Assembly (NCBI RefSeq): GCF_037911135.1
Contig: NZ_JBBLYU010000001.1
Location: 62,001-126,000, forward strand
Length of the DNA: 64,000 bases
Origin: Phaeobacter sp. A36a-5a
GTDB lineage: Bacteria; Pseudomonadota; Alphaproteobacteria; Rhodobacterales; Rhodobacteraceae
Direction of reading: 5' to 3'
How positions within the stretch are numbered: the first letter of the stretch is position 1; each line of letters begins with the position of its first letter. The translations under genes and the position numbers were made by a program. The notes under the pieces are model-generated. The model did no database searches and was not told the DNA's origin. It saw only the letters and a list, made by a program, of their open reading frames with translations. Shown piece by piece: positions 7,459 through 15,940 of the stretch.

Positions 7459-9350
7459 TGTCCGGAGGTCTCCTGTTCGCTGTCTGGGGCGGCTTCTTCG
7501 GCGGCGGCCTCATCAAGGGTCGTTTCGCTTGTCGGGTCATTGGCCGGGCGGATCAGCCGGAATTCGATACGGCGATTGGCCTCGCGCCCTTCCTCGGTAT
7601 CATTGGTCGCAATTGGTGTGCTTTCGCCATAGCCCTTGGCGGTAAAGCTGCTGGTCACCAGCCGCCGTCCGCGCAGCTCGTTCAGAACCGATTGGGCTCG
7701 CGACTGGCTGAGCGACTGGTTCATTTCCTCGCGCCCCTGACTGTCAGTATGGCCCTGGATCTCCAGCCGCACACCGTTACAGCGCGACAGGATATCGGCG
7801 ATCTGATCCAGCGTATCGCGGCTGCCCGCGGCGACGGTTGCCGACCCCGGCTCAAAGGTGATTTTCGAAACGGTCTGCACCGCTGCCAGTTCGGCTTCGC
7901 AGAGTTCCGGCGACATCGGTTTGTCCGCAGGCTCCGGCGGCTCCTCATAGGAGACGTTCAGCTCATAGCTCTCCGCCTCGCCCAGCTTGGCCGACAGCAG
8001 CTTGGCAATTTCAGCCGGGGCGTCTTCGCGGTGGCTCATCCCGCTCAGTGTGAGACTATCCGGCGTCACGGAGACCGCACCGCGTTGCAGAAAGGACAGC
8101 GCCTCCAGCCCGGCCAGCACCCGCACAGGCCAGTCGGCAGGCAGGTCTTCGACAACGCGGGTGGCGCTGTGAACATTGTCGGAACCAAACCGGGCCTTGG
8201 CATAGCTGCTGCTGATCTGACGCAGCGCCTCATCCGAAATGCGCCCGCGCAGCTGGACCTGGCCCTCCGGACTCAGGGTTGCGGTGAACTCAGGCGGCCC
8301 ATTGCCCGCGTTGGCTTCGGGTTGCGGCAGGACCGCGTGAACCGCAAAGACCTGCGGCAGGGCGCTTTCCAACTCTCCCACGACATGGTCAAACAGCGCC
8401 GGTGCGGTGCCTTCGGCGGCGACCAGCGTCATATCGGCATTGGCCAGTGTCATGGATCCAGCGCCCAGCTCGGCCAGTGCCGCGATCCCCAGCTCTGCGG
8501 CGCGCGCCCAATTGGGCGAGGGAACGCCCATGCCGATCACGCAGTCAACCTTGCCGTCAAACCCGGCCTTCTCGGCGGCCCGCAGGATGCGGTCGCGGCT
8601 CAGCTCGCTTTCGGCGGAACAGGCATCAAAGCGCCCGCCAGAGCCATCAATGCTGTAGCGCAGTGTAAATGGAGTAATGACCGGACGCGGGGCCGCGATA
8701 TCCAGCGACAGGCGCAGACCGGCCGGCGCCATCCGTGTCAGGCGTTTCTCGATCTGTTCCTTGGCTTCGATACTGTCCGAGATCGCGGTGATCGAAACTT
8801 CCTCGGCCTCAACCGAAATCTTGGACCGGGGCAGCAGGCTCAGCGCGTCCAGCGCGTAATCCATCGCAGACATCCAGCCCTTCGGAGCGGCGTAATTGGC
8901 GGTCTCCAGCAGATCGGCGACCTGATCGGCGCCCGCAATCGTATTCAGCCGCGTGATCACCGTGTCACGATCCGTGACGCGGGGGATCAGTCCGATGATC
9001 GAAATGCCGCTGTCATTGCGCAGGATCTCAGCCGAAAATCGCGGAGGGGCGATCCCTTCGGACGGGGTGATCTGCATGTCGTCGATCACGCGCGCCGCAT
9101 CGACCACGCCACCCACCAGCGAAATCGCGCCAAAGCGTGTGGCCTCATCGGGGGCGGTGCCGTTCAGGATCACCCGCAGCCCGTCGGCGGTCACCTCGGC
9201 CCAGGTGTAGCCTGCCTTGTCCAACGCGCGCCGCACGGCGGTTTCGCTGCCTGCTTCGATCCCCGTCACTGCAAACCCGGCCACAACCAGACTGAGCGCG
9301 GCAGCCGCGACAAAGGTCAGGCCAGAGATCAAAAGCGAGGACAGGCGCAT
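7455..9350 (-). CDS. OmpA-family peptidoglycan-binding protein with BON-like repeats
   Basis: 631 residues. The N-terminus has a signal-anchor/signal peptide (LLISGLTFVAAAALSLVVAGFAV). The long central part looks like repeated BON-like alpha/beta modules (for example LRVILNGTAPDEATRF, VQLRGRISDEALRQI, DSLTLSGMSHREDAP). The last about 120 residues are an OmpA C-terminal domain: FEPGSATVAAGS, LEIQGHTDSQG, NQSLSQSRAQSVLNEL, and NRRIEFRLI with the Asp/Arg pair that holds diaminopimelate. It should sit in the periplasm bound to peptidoglycan. The tail is acidic/Ala/Glu-rich. It is the first gene of a two-gene unit with the coiled-coil protein. Confidence 0.9.
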   Translation of the reverse strand: MRLSSLLISGLTFVAAAALSLVVAGFAVTGIEAGSETAVRRALDKAGYTWAEVTADGLRVILNGTAPDEATRFGAISLVGGVVDAARVIDDMQITPSEGIAPPRFSAEILRNDSGISIIGLIPRVTDRDTVITRLNTIAGADQVADLLETANYAAPKGWMSAMDYALDALSLLPRSKISVEAEEVSITAISDSIEAKEQIEKRLTRMAPAGLRLSLDIAAPRPVITPFTLRYSIDGSGGRFDACSAESELSRDRILRAAEKAGFDGKVDCVIGMGVPSPNWARAAELGIAALAELGAGSMTLANADMTLVAAEGTAPALFDHVVGELESALPQVFAVHAVLPQPEANAGNGPPEFTATLSPEGQVQLRGRISDEALRQISSSYAKARFGSDNVHSATRVVEDLPADWPVRVLAGLEALSFLQRGAVSVTPDSLTLSGMSHREDAPAEIAKLLSAKLGEAESYELNVSYEEPPEPADKPMSPELCEAELAAVQTVSKITFEPGSATVAAGSRDTLDQIADILSRCNGVRLEIQGHTDSQGREEMNQSLSQSRAQSVLNELRGRRLVTSSFTAKGYGESTPIATNDTEEGREANRRIEFRLIRPANDPTSETTLDEAAAEEAAPDSEQETSGQ

Positions 9351-9427
9351 GGGCAGACTGGTCTCCGTTGGGGCATCCGTCCGAGACGGCTTTTGTCTGT
9401 CTTACAGGGGCGCGGCGGCGGGTTCAA

Positions 9428-10390
9428 TCATGCGAACAGAGCTGCAGCAAAGAAGATCAGCGGAATCAAGCCCGTATCCCGATTGAGCCGAAACAGCTGC
9501 AACAGGCGCTCGCCGTTTTCGGCATCAAACACCCTGAGTTGCCAGGTCATGTGCCAGCCCATCGCCCAAGGAGCCACCAGCGCCAGCACCAGCGCCAGCA
9601 CCGATCCCTGCGGCTGCACCGCAAGAATGATCGCGATCCCCATCAGGCTGACCGTTGCCACGATGAAGCGGCGCAGCCACATTGGCGTTTGCGTGCCAAA
9701 CAGCCGGGCGGTTGATTTCACGCCGATCAGCGCGTCATCCTCGGTATCCTGATGGGCGTAGATCGTGTCATAGAACAGCGTCCAGGCAATGCCCGCCAGA
9801 TACAGGATGACCGCAGGCCAGTTCAGCGTGCCGGTATGGGCAACCCAGGCCAGCATCGCACCCCAGTTGAAGGCAAGGCCAAGAAACACCTGCGGCCACC
9901 AGGTAAACCGCTTGGCAAAGGGATAGATGGCCACCGGAAACAGCGCGAGGATTCCCATGGCAATGGCCGCCTGATTGAACGTCAGCAGGATGCCAAGGGA
10001 GACAAGCGCCTGAAGCCCCATCCAGATCACCGCACCGCGAACGGTCACCTGACCGGATGGAATGGGGCGCGAGCGGGTGCGTTCGACCTGACCGTCAAAA
10101 TTGCGGTCGGTGATATCGTTCCAGGTACAACCTGCGCCGCGCATCAGCCAGGCACCGGCACCGCAGGCCACAAAGATCCACAGATCACCCCAGCGCGGGC
10201 TTTGATCCCAGAGGATCGCCAGCATCAGGCCCCACCAGCAGGGGATCAGCAGCAACCAGGTTCCGATGGGGCGATCGGCGCGGCTCAGCCGCAGATAGGG
10301 ACGGCTCCATGCCGGGGCGTAGTGATCGACCCAATTGCCTTTGACCGCATCTGCGACCTGTCCATCTGGTGTTGGCGTCCCGCCTTGCAT
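9428..10390 (-). CDS. ubiA: 4-hydroxybenzoate polyprenyltransferase
   Basis: 320-residue membrane prenyltransferase that attaches the isoprenoid tail to 4-hydroxybenzoate in ubiquinone synthesis. The first Asp-rich motif NDITDRNFD is at residues 91-99, followed by RTRSRPIPSG; the second, DTIYAHQDTEDD, follows near residue 220 together with GVKSTARLFG. About eight hydrophobic helices are present. A GAGG Shine-Dalgarno lies 9 bases upstream of ATG 10390. That Shine-Dalgarno abuts the divergent rsmE start, so the promoter of each gene must lie inside the other. Its polyprenyl substrate is probably supplied by the synthase at 46894-47892. Confidence 0.96.
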   Translation of the reverse strand: MQGGTPTPDGQVADAVKGNWVDHYAPAWSRPYLRLSRADRPIGTWLLLIPCWWGLMLAILWDQSPRWGDLWIFVACGAGAWLMRGAGCTWNDITDRNFDGQVERTRSRPIPSGQVTVRGAVIWMGLQALVSLGILLTFNQAAIAMGILALFPVAIYPFAKRFTWWPQVFLGLAFNWGAMLAWVAHTGTLNWPAVILYLAGIAWTLFYDTIYAHQDTEDDALIGVKSTARLFGTQTPMWLRRFIVATVSLMGIAIILAVQPQGSVLALVLALVAPWAMGWHMTWQLRVFDAENGERLLQLFRLNRDTGLIPLIFFAAALFA

Positions 10391-10401
10391 ATGTATGCCT
10401 C

Positions 10402-11127
10402 ATGAGTGCAAAGATCAGACTGTATGTAGAGCACCCGCTGGGGGCAGGGCAATCGGTTCCTCTGGACCGCGATCAGGCGCATTACCTGTTTGGGGTCATG
10501 CGGCAGACGGTGGGGGCGCAGCTGTTGCTGTTCAACGGACGGGACGGCGAATGGCGCGTCGAGGTGGCCGAGGCCAGCAAGCGCAGCGGTGTCCTTATCT
10601 GCCAGGAGCAGACCCGGCCATTGGTGCTGCCGCCGGATTTGTGGCTGCTGTTCGCCCCGATCAAGAAGGCGCGAACTGATTTCATCGTGGAGAAGGCCGC
10701 TGAAATGGGCGCGGTGCGGATCCTGCCGGTGCAGACCGATTTCACCAATTCCGACCGCATCCGGCAGGATCGACTTCAGGCCCATGCGGTGGAGGCCGCC
10801 GAGCAATGTGGCGGCACCTACGTGCCGGAGGTCGCGGATCTTCAGAAACTCTCGCGGCTGCTCGACCATTGGCCCGAAGAGCGCCAGCTGATGTTTTGTG
10901 ACGAAGCAGAGGTCGGCAGCGCATTGGCACTGGCCAGCGAGGCACAGGCACAGGTACCTTGGGCCATCCTGATCGGTCCCGAGGGCGGGTTTTCCGAGGC
11001 AGAGCGCAAGCGTCTCCACGCGTTGCCGCAATCCCATGTCGTGAGCCTTGGTCCCCGCATCCTGCGCGCGGATACCGCAGCGGTGGCGGCGCTGACCGTT
11101 TGGCAGCAACGCTATGGGGATTGGTAA
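10402..11127 (+). CDS. rsmE: 16S rRNA (uracil1498-N3)-methyltransferase
   Basis: 241 residues from ATG 10402; an in-frame GTG at 10369 would run into ubiA. This SPOUT-class methyltransferase acts on U1498 of 16S rRNA. Family features: N-terminal PUA-like part with QAHYLFGVMRQ, the KKARTDFIVEKAAEMGA segment, and the trefoil-knot SAM-binding motifs LIGPEGGFSEAE and LGPRILRADTAAVAAL. The TAA stop shares its last base with the ATG of the following GNAT gene. Only 11 bases separate it from ubiA, and I see no clear Shine-Dalgarno. Confidence 0.95.
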   Translation: MSAKIRLYVEHPLGAGQSVPLDRDQAHYLFGVMRQTVGAQLLLFNGRDGEWRVEVAEASKRSGVLICQEQTRPLVLPPDLWLLFAPIKKARTDFIVEKAAEMGAVRILPVQTDFTNSDRIRQDRLQAHAVEAAEQCGGTYVPEVADLQKLSRLLDHWPEERQLMFCDEAEVGSALALASEAQAQVPWAILIGPEGGFSEAERKRLHALPQSHVVSLGPRILRADTAAVAALTVWQQRYGDW

Positions 11128-12035
11128 TGACTTGGCGCCCGGCACAGGACAATGATCTCCCGGCGGTTCAGGATCTGCTGCATCGCCATATCGAAAGCTC
11201 CATGTTTCTGCTGATCAACCTGCGTGATCACGGGCTGGCTGGCACCGCGCCAAAGGCGGTGCAGCTCTGGGTGCGCGGTCGCGCAGAGGATGGTGTTGCC
11301 GGGCTCACCAATAATGGGAGTCTCTTGATCCAGGCGGGCGCCGCCACCGCAGAGGACTGGCGGCAGCTGCAACAGCTGGTGGATCACCGACTGGCGCAGA
11401 CAGCGTCGCAACAGCAGGTCGGCGTGTTGGGGGAGACCGCCCAGCTGCGCCGCTACCTCGCCGCCACCGGCCTTGATCAGCGGCCCAAGCGCCTTGACCG
11501 CGATGAGCCGGGGCTGGCGCTGACCCTGTCCGATCTGGATCGGAGCAGCCTTGATCGTCCGCAGCTGCGGGGCGCGGTGTTGCATCCGCTATCTGCGGCA
11601 CCCCGCCCGATGTTGGTACAGTGGCGGGCCGCCTACCATCAGGAAACTCTGGGCACTCCGGCATCAGAGGCCGTCGCCGTCGCGGCCGGCGATATCGACA
11701 GCTATCTGCTGCGCGACAGCCATAGGGTGCTTGAGGTGGCGGGCCATTGGGTTGCGATGACCGGCTTCAACGCCCAGCTGCCGAAGGTCGTGCAGATTGG
11801 CGGGGTCTATACGCCACAAGAGCAACGCGGTCGCGGCTATGCCCGCTGCGCTCTGGCATTCCACCTGCAAGAGGTCCAGACCGCAGGGGTCGAGAAGGCG
11901 GTTCTCTTTGCAGCCGGAGACGCGGCAGTCCGGGCCTATCGTGCCATCGGGTTCCAACCCATCGGGGGCTATTCGCTTGTCCTGTTCGATCAGGAACCCG
12001 AGACCGTCGTGACCGCGGGAGCGCTGACAACATGA
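11127..12035 (+). CDS. GNAT family N-acetyltransferase
   Basis: 302 residues, starting on the last base of the rsmE stop. The C-terminal third is a GNAT domain: VVQIGGVYTPQEQRGRGYARCAL carries the acetyl-CoA-binding R/Q-x-x-G-x-G/A loop, followed by VLFAAGDAAVRAYRAIGFQPIGGYSLVLF. The N-terminal half looks like a divergent second GNAT-like domain (MTWRPAQDNDLPAVQDLL resembles a GNAT beginning), so this may be a tandem form. The substrate is unknown. It lies between rsmE and a membrane protein that it overlaps by 4 bases. Confidence 0.85.
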   Translation: MTWRPAQDNDLPAVQDLLHRHIESSMFLLINLRDHGLAGTAPKAVQLWVRGRAEDGVAGLTNNGSLLIQAGAATAEDWRQLQQLVDHRLAQTASQQQVGVLGETAQLRRYLAATGLDQRPKRLDRDEPGLALTLSDLDRSSLDRPQLRGAVLHPLSAAPRPMLVQWRAAYHQETLGTPASEAVAVAAGDIDSYLLRDSHRVLEVAGHWVAMTGFNAQLPKVVQIGGVYTPQEQRGRGYARCALAFHLQEVQTAGVEKAVLFAAGDAAVRAYRAIGFQPIGGYSLVLFDQEPETVVTAGALTT

Positions 12036-12559
12036 GCTTCATCCGACCCGAAGCCCGCCGGTCCCTCTGGCGCTGGCGCGAGATGATCGCGGCGGCCGTG
12101 CTGGGGGCTCTCGGCTTGTTCTGGGCTTTTGGTGGCTACGGGGTTCAGGCGCTGATCGGTTGGGCTCTGCTGGGCCTTGGGGTGATCATTGCCGTCATCG
12201 GTATGCAGCGGATGCGGTTCCGTCTGGGTGGAGGTGGCCCCGGCGTGGTTCAGGTCGACGAAGGCCAGATCGCCTATTTCGGTCCGCTGACCGGTGGGGC
12301 CGTTGCGCTATCCGAACTGGAGCGGCTGACACTGGACCACGCCGCGAAACCACCCCATTGGCTGCTGGATCAGCCGGGGCAGGCGGCGCTGGCGATTCCG
12401 GTCAATGCGACCAACACGGATGCGCTCTTTGATGCCTTTGCGACCCTGCCGGGGTTGCGTATGGAGCGGATGCTGGCAGAATTGCATAAATCCGGCGCTC
12501 ACCAGGTCGTGATCTGGGAGCGTGCACCAACACGTCAGACCGTGCACAGGCTGCATTGA
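12032..12559 (+). CDS. Two-helix membrane protein, unknown function
   Basis: 175 residues from ATG 12032 (overlap ATGA with the GNAT gene). Two adjacent transmembrane helices occupy residues about 17-57 (AAAVLGALGLFWAF and ALIGWALLGLGVIIAVIG). The soluble remainder contains VVQVDEGQIAYFGPLTGGAVALSELERLTLD, which resembles a PH-like beta-rich fold of bacterial membrane proteins. The protein has no catalytic motif I can recognise. Position before gshA suggests cotranscription but not function. Confidence 0.8.
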   Translation: MSFIRPEARRSLWRWREMIAAAVLGALGLFWAFGGYGVQALIGWALLGLGVIIAVIGMQRMRFRLGGGGPGVVQVDEGQIAYFGPLTGGAVALSELERLTLDHAAKPPHWLLDQPGQAALAIPVNATNTDALFDAFATLPGLRMERMLAELHKSGAHQVVIWERAPTRQTVHRLH

Positions 12560-12623
12560 CACCACCGGAAATACCGACCACGACTTGCAACGCAGGACGG
12601 ATCAACCTTACGGAGAGCCCCAG

Positions 12624-13994
12624 ATGTCTATTCCTCAATCCGGCGGTGGGCCGATCGAACGTCACGAGCAGCTTGCGGAATATCTTGCCTCCGGCTGCAA
12701 GCCCCGTGACCAGTGGCGGATCGGTACGGAGCACGAGAAATTCGGCTACTGCAAGGACTCCCTGAAACCGCTACCATTTGAGGGCACCCGCTCCATCGTT
12801 GCCGTGCTTGAGGGCTTGCGCGACCGCCATGGCTGGTCGGAGGTGCGCGAAGGGGGGCATCTGATCGGTCTGGAAAAGGATGGCGCCAATGTTTCGCTGG
12901 AACCCGGTGGTGCCTTGGAACTCTCTGGTGCGCCATTGGAGACCATCCACGAGACCTGCGACGAGGTGAACACCCACCTGCGCGAGGTGAAGGATATCGC
13001 CGACGAGATCGGCGTCGGGTTCATCGGTCTGGGCGCGGCTCCGATCTGGACCCATGAAGAAATGCCGCTGATGCCCAAGGGTCGCTACAAGCTGATGGAC
13101 GCCTATATGGGCAAGGTCGGCACCATGGGGCGGACCATGATGCGGAGGACCTGTACCGTGCAGGTCAATCTCGACTTCGGATCGGAGGCCGACATGGTGC
13201 AGAAAATGCGGGTGGCCATCGCGCTGCAACCCGTTGCCACTGCGCTGTTCGCCAATTCTCCCTTCCATGAGGGAAAACCGAACAACCACAAATCCTGGCG
13301 CTCGCGGGTCTGGCGCGATCTGGATGCAGATCGGACCGGCATGGTGCCTTTCGTGTTCGAAGAGGGCTTCGGCTTTGAACGCTGGGTGCAATATGCCCTC
13401 GATGTGCCGATGTACTTTGTCTACCGCGACGGCCAGTACATTGATGCACTTGGCATGTCGTTCCGCGATTTTCTCAACGGGGAACTGCCCGCACTGCCGG
13501 GTGAAACCCCGACTCTCAGCGACTGGGCCGATCACCTGACGACGGCTTTCCCTGAGGCACGTATCAAGAAATACATGGAGATGCGGGGCGCCGACGGTGG
13601 CCCGTGGCGTCGCCTCTGTGCCCTGCCGGCCTTCTGGGTGGGGATGATGTACGATCAATCCAGCCTTGATGCCGCCTGGGATCTGGCCAAGGGCTGGGAC
13701 GCGGAAACCCGTGAAGCCCTGCGTGTCGCCGCTTCGGAGCAGGGGCTGCAGGCACAGGTGGGCAATATCAAGATGCACGATCTGGCGCGCGAAGTGGTGG
13801 CGATTTCCGAGGCGGGTCTCAAATCCCGCGGTCGCGCGGGCGCCGGTGGGCTGGTGCCGGATGAAACGCATTTCCTCAACGCGCTGAAGGACAGTATTGA
13901 AACCGGCAAGGTCCCGGCGGATGAGCTGCTCGACCGCTACAATGGCGACTGGAACGGCGATCTGAGCCGGATCTACGCGGAATACAGCTACTGA
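12624..13994 (+). CDS. gshA: Glutamate-cysteine ligase (plant/alphaproteobacterial class)
   Basis: First enzyme of glutathione synthesis: ATP-dependent joining of glutamate gamma-carboxyl to cysteine. 456 residues from ATG 12624, preceded by GGAG; an upstream in-frame start at 12522 is unlikely. Features of the class-3 (plant-like) GCS2 family: WRIGTEHEKFGY near residue 35, LIGLEKDGANVSLEPGGALELSG, the MMRRTCTVQVNLDF segment, and the GVPMYFVYRDG-like stretch DVPMYFVYRDGQYID. The E. coli GshA type is unrelated in sequence. An intrinsic terminator follows at 14028-14054, so this ends the rsmE operon. Confidence 0.95.
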   Translation: MSIPQSGGGPIERHEQLAEYLASGCKPRDQWRIGTEHEKFGYCKDSLKPLPFEGTRSIVAVLEGLRDRHGWSEVREGGHLIGLEKDGANVSLEPGGALELSGAPLETIHETCDEVNTHLREVKDIADEIGVGFIGLGAAPIWTHEEMPLMPKGRYKLMDAYMGKVGTMGRTMMRRTCTVQVNLDFGSEADMVQKMRVAIALQPVATALFANSPFHEGKPNNHKSWRSRVWRDLDADRTGMVPFVFEEGFGFERWVQYALDVPMYFVYRDGQYIDALGMSFRDFLNGELPALPGETPTLSDWADHLTTAFPEARIKKYMEMRGADGGPWRRLCALPAFWVGMMYDQSSLDAAWDLAKGWDAETREALRVAASEQGLQAQVGNIKMHDLAREVVAISEAGLKSRGRAGAGGLVPDETHFLNALKDSIETGKVPADELLDRYNGDWNGDLSRIYAEYSY

Positions 13995-14027
13995 GGAACT
14001 CTCAAGATCGCCTCAGACCAATCTCAG

Positions 14028-14054
14028 GGGGTGCCTATCGGGGCGCCCCTTTTT
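14028..14054 (+). terminator. gshA: Rho-independent terminator after gshA
   Basis: Arms GGGGTGCC (14028-14035) and GGCGCCCC (14042-14049) pair with one G-T wobble around a six-base loop and are followed by TTTTT (14050-14054). Confidence 0.85.
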
Positions 14055-14222
14055 CATATGGCGGCCGGTTGATATCTGCTCGCTATGACTGGGTGTCGCA
14101 GGGGCGTTCACCGGTGGGTTCACTGGCGCTATCCAGCTGGTTTTCCCCCTAAATGACACCTTGCTCACTCATTTACTGGTCCCTAGAAGAGCGCGCATTC
14201 TATAGCTCTGAAAGGTGTTGAA

Positions 14223-14477
14223 ATGGGCAATTTCTTTATCTCTGCATTTGAAAAACTTGTTGGCGTATTCATGGTTTTGCTGCTGATCGCCGTCGCAGGG
14301 GGTGCTGTGCTTGCGGCCCTGCAGCCCGGTGGCGGCGGTATCCTCGCAGCCCTTGGCGTGCTGGTGGTCGGCGGTCTCTACGTCGTTCTGATTGGTGGCT
14401 CGCTGTATCTGGCGGTGGGGATCTACAACAACACCAAGCGGACGGCTGATGCGATCGAACGGCTGGCTTCAAAGTAG
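14223..14477 (+). CDS. Small membrane protein, unknown function
   Basis: 84 residues with two long hydrophobic helices (VGVFMVLLLIAVAGGAVLAAL and AALGVLVVGGLYVVLIGGSLYLAVGIY) linked by a glycine-rich turn (QPGGGGI), and a short charged C-terminal tail. AAAGGTGTTGAA before the ATG provides a weak Shine-Dalgarno. It stands alone between two terminators, so it is a monocistronic gene. I recognise no family. Confidence 0.75.
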   Translation: MGNFFISAFEKLVGVFMVLLLIAVAGGAVLAALQPGGGGILAALGVLVVGGLYVVLIGGSLYLAVGIYNNTKRTADAIERLASK

Positions 14478-14520
14478 CTATTATCGGCTGGGGCGATGCT
14501 CCCAGCATTGCGGTAATACA

Positions 14521-14549
14521 AATGGGCGGCAGGATACCTGCCGCCCATT
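14521..14549. terminator. Bidirectional terminator between converging genes
   Basis: Perfect 13-base arms AATGGGCGGCAGG and CCTGCCGCCCATT with a three-base loop, between the plus-strand membrane gene and the minus-strand YHS gene. The outer A/T pairs give U-rich ends on both strands (ATTATTC and ATTTGTATT). Confidence 0.8.
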
Positions 14550-14580
14550 ATTCATGATCTAGCGTCGCGCGCTGGGAAGG

Positions 14581-15054
14581 TTACTGCAGGAGCTCGGCCG
14601 GTTCAGCGTCGGCGATTTCTTTCCAGTTCACATCAGCTTTTTCAATGAAGCCGGGAATGTCCTTGCTCCAGCGTTCCTGAATGTCCTTCGACAGGTTCAG
14701 GTAAAGCACATTGTCGACGATTTTCCATTCGTTCGGGTCGCCGTCGAATTTGAAGCCCATCGCGGCCCCAAAGGCGCAGTAGCCACCATAGGCCGGGACA
14801 TAGGCCTCGGGGCTGGCTTCAAACAGTGCTTTGTTTTCCTCGGTGGCAAACCAGTAGGTGGCGTCATCGAATGTCGCGGTTACCTTGTAGGATCCTTTGG
14901 TCGGCTCTCCGGCGTTGAAATATGCGACCGGGTCGTAGCCCTGCATTGCCAGACCGGTGGAGGAGGCGTTGACATCCACGCCGGCTGCCAGTGTCGAGGT
15001 TGCCAGTGTCACGGAAAGGGCGATCCCGCCCAGAAGGGATTTTACGGTGTTCAT
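14581..15054 (-). CDS. YHS domain protein, exported
   Basis: 157 residues from ATG 15054 (the longer ORF start at 15126 places a non-hydrophobic stretch before the signal peptide). A signal peptide MNTVKSLLGGIALSVTLATSTLAA is likely cleaved after Ala-Ala. The mature protein has a YHS domain: GYDPVAYFNAGEPTKGS, then FATEENKALFEASPEAYVPAYGGYCAFG. The Cys in GGYCAFG is selenocysteine in some relatives. It was probably secreted to bind a metal; the family's role is not established. Upstream AAGG lies about 11 bases before the start. Confidence 0.87.
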   Translation of the reverse strand: MNTVKSLLGGIALSVTLATSTLAAGVDVNASSTGLAMQGYDPVAYFNAGEPTKGSYKVTATFDDATYWFATEENKALFEASPEAYVPAYGGYCAFGAAMGFKFDGDPNEWKIVDNVLYLNLSKDIQERWSKDIPGFIEKADVNWKEIADAEPAELLQ

Positions 15055-15266
15055 CGGTGTGAACCTTTCGATTTGTCGGATGCCGTGGCACCCGGAGTTG
15101 GAATGATAAAAGGCGTGCGTCATCAAAATGTCGGTGTTCGAAATTGGACCGTCCTGGTCACGACACTGATATGAGGGCTCTACCGATCACGTTCAAAACA
15201 ACTCCTTTTGTATGTGTGTTGATGCACAATCACTCTGCACCGGAGCGCTGGCACATTCGCGTGATG

Positions 15267-15301
15267 AAAAAAGCCCTCATCCGATGTGGATGAGGGCTTT
15301 T
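15267..15301 (-). terminator. plsY: Rho-independent terminator after plsY
   Basis: Perfect 14-base arms (15269-15282 and 15288-15301) around a five-base loop. On the minus strand the stem runs into six T residues (AAAAAA at 15267-15272 on plus). It closes the pyrB-plsY minus-strand operon and separates it from the YHS gene. Confidence 0.9.
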
Positions 15302-15334
15302 ATTTGAAAACAAGTGCTTATCTGACGATGGCCG

Positions 15335-15940
15335 CTATTTCTGGCCGATCCTCGGTTCGGTGCCCATGCGCAGCCGGGCGATGTTTTCCTTGTGCCGCCA
15401 GAGGATGATCAGCGCCAGAAGCGCGGCCAGTGCCGTGATCATCGGGACACCCAGCAGCAGGCACCACAGCGGTGCGGCCACGGCTGAGACCAGAGCGCCC
15501 ATCGAGGAAATCTTGCTCAGATAGGCTGCCGCCAGCCAGGTGAGACAGCAGGCGATGCCCACCGGCCAGGCCAGTGCCAGCATCAGGCCGAGGAAGGTCG
15601 CGACGCCTTTGCCGCCTTTGAACTTCAGCCAGATCGGGAAGCAGTGACCCAGAAACGCGGTGAGACCGGCCAGCTGCGCTGCATCCTCACCGGCCAGAAC
15701 ACGGGCCAGCAGGACCGCCGCCGCGCCCTTGCCGCCGTCCAGCAGCAGCGTCAACGCTGCGGCCTTTTTCGATCCGGTGCGCAGCACATTGGTGGTGCCG
15801 ATATTGCCAGATCCAATGGCGCGAAGATTGCCCAAGCCCATGATCCGGGTCAGCAGCAGGCCAAAGGGGATGGCCCCCAGACCATAACCGATCACGGCCC
15901 AAAGCAGCAGAAATGGGGCGGCAGTCTCAATTGGCGGCAT
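15335..15940 (-). CDS. plsY: Acyl-phosphate:glycerol-3-phosphate acyltransferase
   Basis: 201-residue membrane enzyme that makes 1-acylglycerol-3-phosphate from acyl phosphate, the first step of phospholipid synthesis. Motif 1 is IGSGNIGTTNVLRTG, motif 2 LDGGKGAAAVLLAR, motif 3 KFKGGKGVATFLG; all three Gly-rich loops of PlsY are present. About five to seven hydrophobic helices. Its start overlaps the stop of the dihydroorotase-like gene by one base, so it is the last gene of the pyrB operon. Confidence 0.96.
   Translation of the reverse strand: MPPIETAAPFLLLWAVIGYGLGAIPFGLLLTRIMGLGNLRAIGSGNIGTTNVLRTGSKKAAALTLLLDGGKGAAAVLLARVLAGEDAAQLAGLTAFLGHCFPIWLKFKGGKGVATFLGLMLALAWPVGIACCLTWLAAAYLSKISSMGALVSAVAAPLWCLLLGVPMITALAALLALIILWRHKENIARLRMGTEPRIGQK

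Noticed and set aside
7458-9752. 764-residue open frame on the plus strand
   Set aside because: It is the mirror of the OmpA-like gene and ubiA end; its product is rich in Arg, His, Gln and Gly with no domain, as expected from high-GC antisense frames.
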